Part shown: one piece after another, positions 62,195 through 64,000 of the stretch
Layout: every line of letters starts with the position of its first letter
Numbering within the stretch: the stretch's first letter is position 1
NCBI GenBank assembly: GCA_020740485.1
Contig: DYMN01000011.1
Location: 1 to 64,000, forward strand
DNA: 64,000 bases
Reading direction: 5' to 3'
Source: Polaribacter sp.
GTDB lineage: Bacteria; Bacteroidota; Bacteroidia; Flavobacteriales; Flavobacteriaceae
Notes under the pieces: generated by a model
Told to the model about the DNA's origin: nothing
Seen by the model: the letters and a program-made list of their open reading frames with translations, nothing else
Database searches by the model: none
Position numbers and translations under genes: made by a program

Positions 62195-63232
62195 TCAATT
62201 TGCCAATTCTAACGTAAAGCTAAATTCAGAACCTTTGCCTTTTTCACTCTTGACTTCTATGGTCTCTTTATGAGCTTCTACTATATGTTTTACAATAGAC
62301 AGACCCAATCCAGAACCTCCTTCTTCACGTGAACGACTTGCATCTACCCGATAAAAACGCTCAAAAATACGGGGTAAATGTTCTTTTGCAATACCTTCTC
62401 CCTTGTCAATCACAGTGATTAATAATTTTCCGGTGTTGATTTTTTCAAATTTGACGGTACATTCCGTATCTGATTTTCCGTATTTTATAGCATTTGTTAT
62501 TAAATTTTCTAAAACTTGTTCTATTTTTTTAGGATCAGCTAAAACGAAAATAGGATTGTATTTTTTATCAAATTTTAATTCAATGTACTTACGATATGCT
62601 TTCATCTCAGTCATTTCAAAGACACTTTTGGTCAACGCAACGATGTCAAATGATTCAAAATTCAAAGCTAGTGTTTTAGATTCTATTTTAGCAATGGTGT
62701 CTAAATCTTCTACAATGTTCACAAGTCTTTCCACGTTTTTAACCGCATTTTCTACATATTTCTTTCTTACTTTTTTGTCAGCAAGAGCCCCATCTAATAA
62801 GGTAAGTAAATATCCCTGAATGGAAAATAATGGGGTTTTTAATTCGTGTGCCACATTGCCTAAAAACTCTCTTCGGTACTTGGCTTGTTCATTGAGGTTT
62901 TGGATTTCGCGCAATTTTTCTGATGCAAATTTGGAAACTTCTTTAGATAAGGTTTCCATATCGGAAGTAATAGGCGTGTTTTTTAAATCTTTGAAATTCA
63001 GTAGAGATACGTCTTGATATATTTTCTTGACGCGCTGATAGATAAAATGTTCAATTCTGATTTGAATAATCAAAAAAGATACTATAAATATAAATAAAAC
63101 GCTTGTTAATAGAAATCTAAAGGAAATTTCACTTGGGAAGAAATACTTCATTCCCCCACCAATGAGTAGGGTGATCAGGGTTATTTGAAACGAAGTTTTA
63201 AGAGCAAAAGAATATGATTTTTTTAATTTCAT
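62195..63232 (-). CDS. Sensor histidine kinase (PhoR-like)
   Basis: FLGNVAHELKTPLFSIQGYL H-box; NLITNAIKYGKS N-box; DKGEGIAKEHLPRIFERFYRVD; GGSGLGLSIVKHIVEAH. Confidence 0.93.
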   Translation of the reverse strand: MKLKKSYSFALKTSFQITLITLLIGGGMKYFFPSEISFRFLLTSVLFIFIVSFLIIQIRIEHFIYQRVKKIYQDVSLLNFKDLKNTPITSDMETLSKEVSKFASEKLREIQNLNEQAKYRREFLGNVAHELKTPLFSIQGYLLTLLDGALADKKVRKKYVENAVKNVERLVNIVEDLDTIAKIESKTLALNFESFDIVALTKSVFEMTEMKAYRKYIELKFDKKYNPIFVLADPKKIEQVLENLITNAIKYGKSDTECTVKFEKINTGKLLITVIDKGEGIAKEHLPRIFERFYRVDASRSREEGGSGLGLSIVKHIVEAHKETIEVKSEKGKGSEFSFTLELAN

Positions 63233-63540
63233 TCTGATGCAAAGTTAAAAAAAATTGCTTAATTGTTGATTCCCTCTACCATTTCATTATTGCATAAACG
63301 AGTTCAGCATATCGGGTGTAAAAATTAATTGTGGATTTCTTATTATCATCTTAGGTTTTTGAATGCCCCCATTATGAGGGAGTAAAACACAATCTTTAAT
63401 CCTACAAAAATGGTTTTCAAAGTTTCTAAAACTCTTGTTTCGATAATTCAATTAGTTTGTTACAGTCAACTAATCCCTTTGAAATCAATTTTTTCAGTAT
63501 CGGTTTTTTTGGAAATTTGGTTAGGTGCAGCTGGATTACA

Positions 63541-64000
63541 TCACTCAGCATCAGATACAAATTTGTACCCAACTCCTTTGATGGTATCAAAATATTGATC
63601 TCCTATTTTTTTTCTCAATTTACGAATGTGCACATCTATCGTTCTGTCGCCTACGATGACATTAGTCCACACTTTACTGAGTATTTCATCACGCTTAAAT
63701 ACGTTACCGGGACTACTTATCAACAAAGAAAGTAATTCGAATTCTTTTTTGGGCAAGGCAATCTTTTCACCATTGATTAATACAGAATAAGAGCCGCTGT
63801 CAATGATTAATGAGCCCATAGTTTGCACTAATTCCTTTTCGTCTTGTGCTAATCTTCGGGTTAGTGCTTTAATCTTTTTTAGTAAGATTTTGGGCTTAAT
63901 AGGCTTGGTAACATAGTCATCCGCTCCTGCATCATAAGCAGCAGATTGTGAAAACTCTTCATTTCGGGCTGTGAAAAAAACAATAATGGTATCAGTAAAC
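63541..64000 (-). CDS. OmpR-family response regulator (5' end outside window)
   Basis: Frame open to window edge: IIVFFTARNEEFSQSAAYDAGADDYVTKPIKPKILLKKIKALTRR + winged helix IALPKKEFELLSLLISSPGNVFKRDEILSKVW...RTIDVHIRKLRKKIG. Confidence 0.92.
   Translation of the reverse strand, partial: FTDTIIVFFTARNEEFSQSAAYDAGADDYVTKPIKPKILLKKIKALTRRLAQDEKELVQTMGSLIIDSGSYSVLINGEKIALPKKEFELLSLLISSPGNVFKRDEILSKVWTNVIVGDRTIDVHIRKLRKKIGDQYFDTIKGVGYKFVSDAE

Noticed and set aside
63410-63735. Small plus-strand ORFs near the two-component system
   Set aside because: Overlap intergenic DNA and the antisense of the response regulator; no recognisable protein features.
1-64000. tRNA/rRNA genes
   Set aside because: No cloverleaf with TTCGA-type T-loop context or rRNA signature was noticed by eye; tRNAscan-SE/Infernal would be needed to exclude them.

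Overview
This 64-kb window is chromosomal DNA of a Bacteroidota (Flavobacteriia-like) bacterium. The evidence is AT richness, TAnnTTTG-type promoter boxes, and the Bat operon, BT_3928-like, DUF1599 and SufE/DUF59 genes. Left end (~0-11 kb): a defence island with the C-terminal part of a type IIG (Eco57I-like, NPPY) R-M protein, an adjacent compact RecF/SMC-like ATPase, and a three-gene McrBC operon. Its McrB carries an EVE-like domain and a second domain inserted inside the AAA core. ~11-12.7 kb: a gene bracketed by GC-rich direct repeats, each next to a stop codon. 14.4-24 kb: two adjacent giant ORFs (1644 and 1489 aa) that I cannot assign to a family and consider the best candidate for an undescribed system. 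Most of the rest is housekeeping: ECF sigma factor, LuxE-like protein, M1 peptidase, PfkB kinase, sufE, tyrS, crcB, lpxH, CtpA-like protease, dCMP deaminase, ABC-F, recA, U32 peptidase, radical SAM, Bat/MoxR operon and a two-component system. Other items worth a look: a four-fold PAS+helical module with no output domain, a probable type II R-M pair with an unfamiliar nuclease, a 22-bp periodic repeat array upstream of it, an lpxH gene with no canonical start codon, a terminator/anti-terminator-like pair of hairpins, and a 17-bp perfect palindrome over the promoter of a DUF4143-type ATPase. All family calls are from reading motifs by eye; no searches were run.
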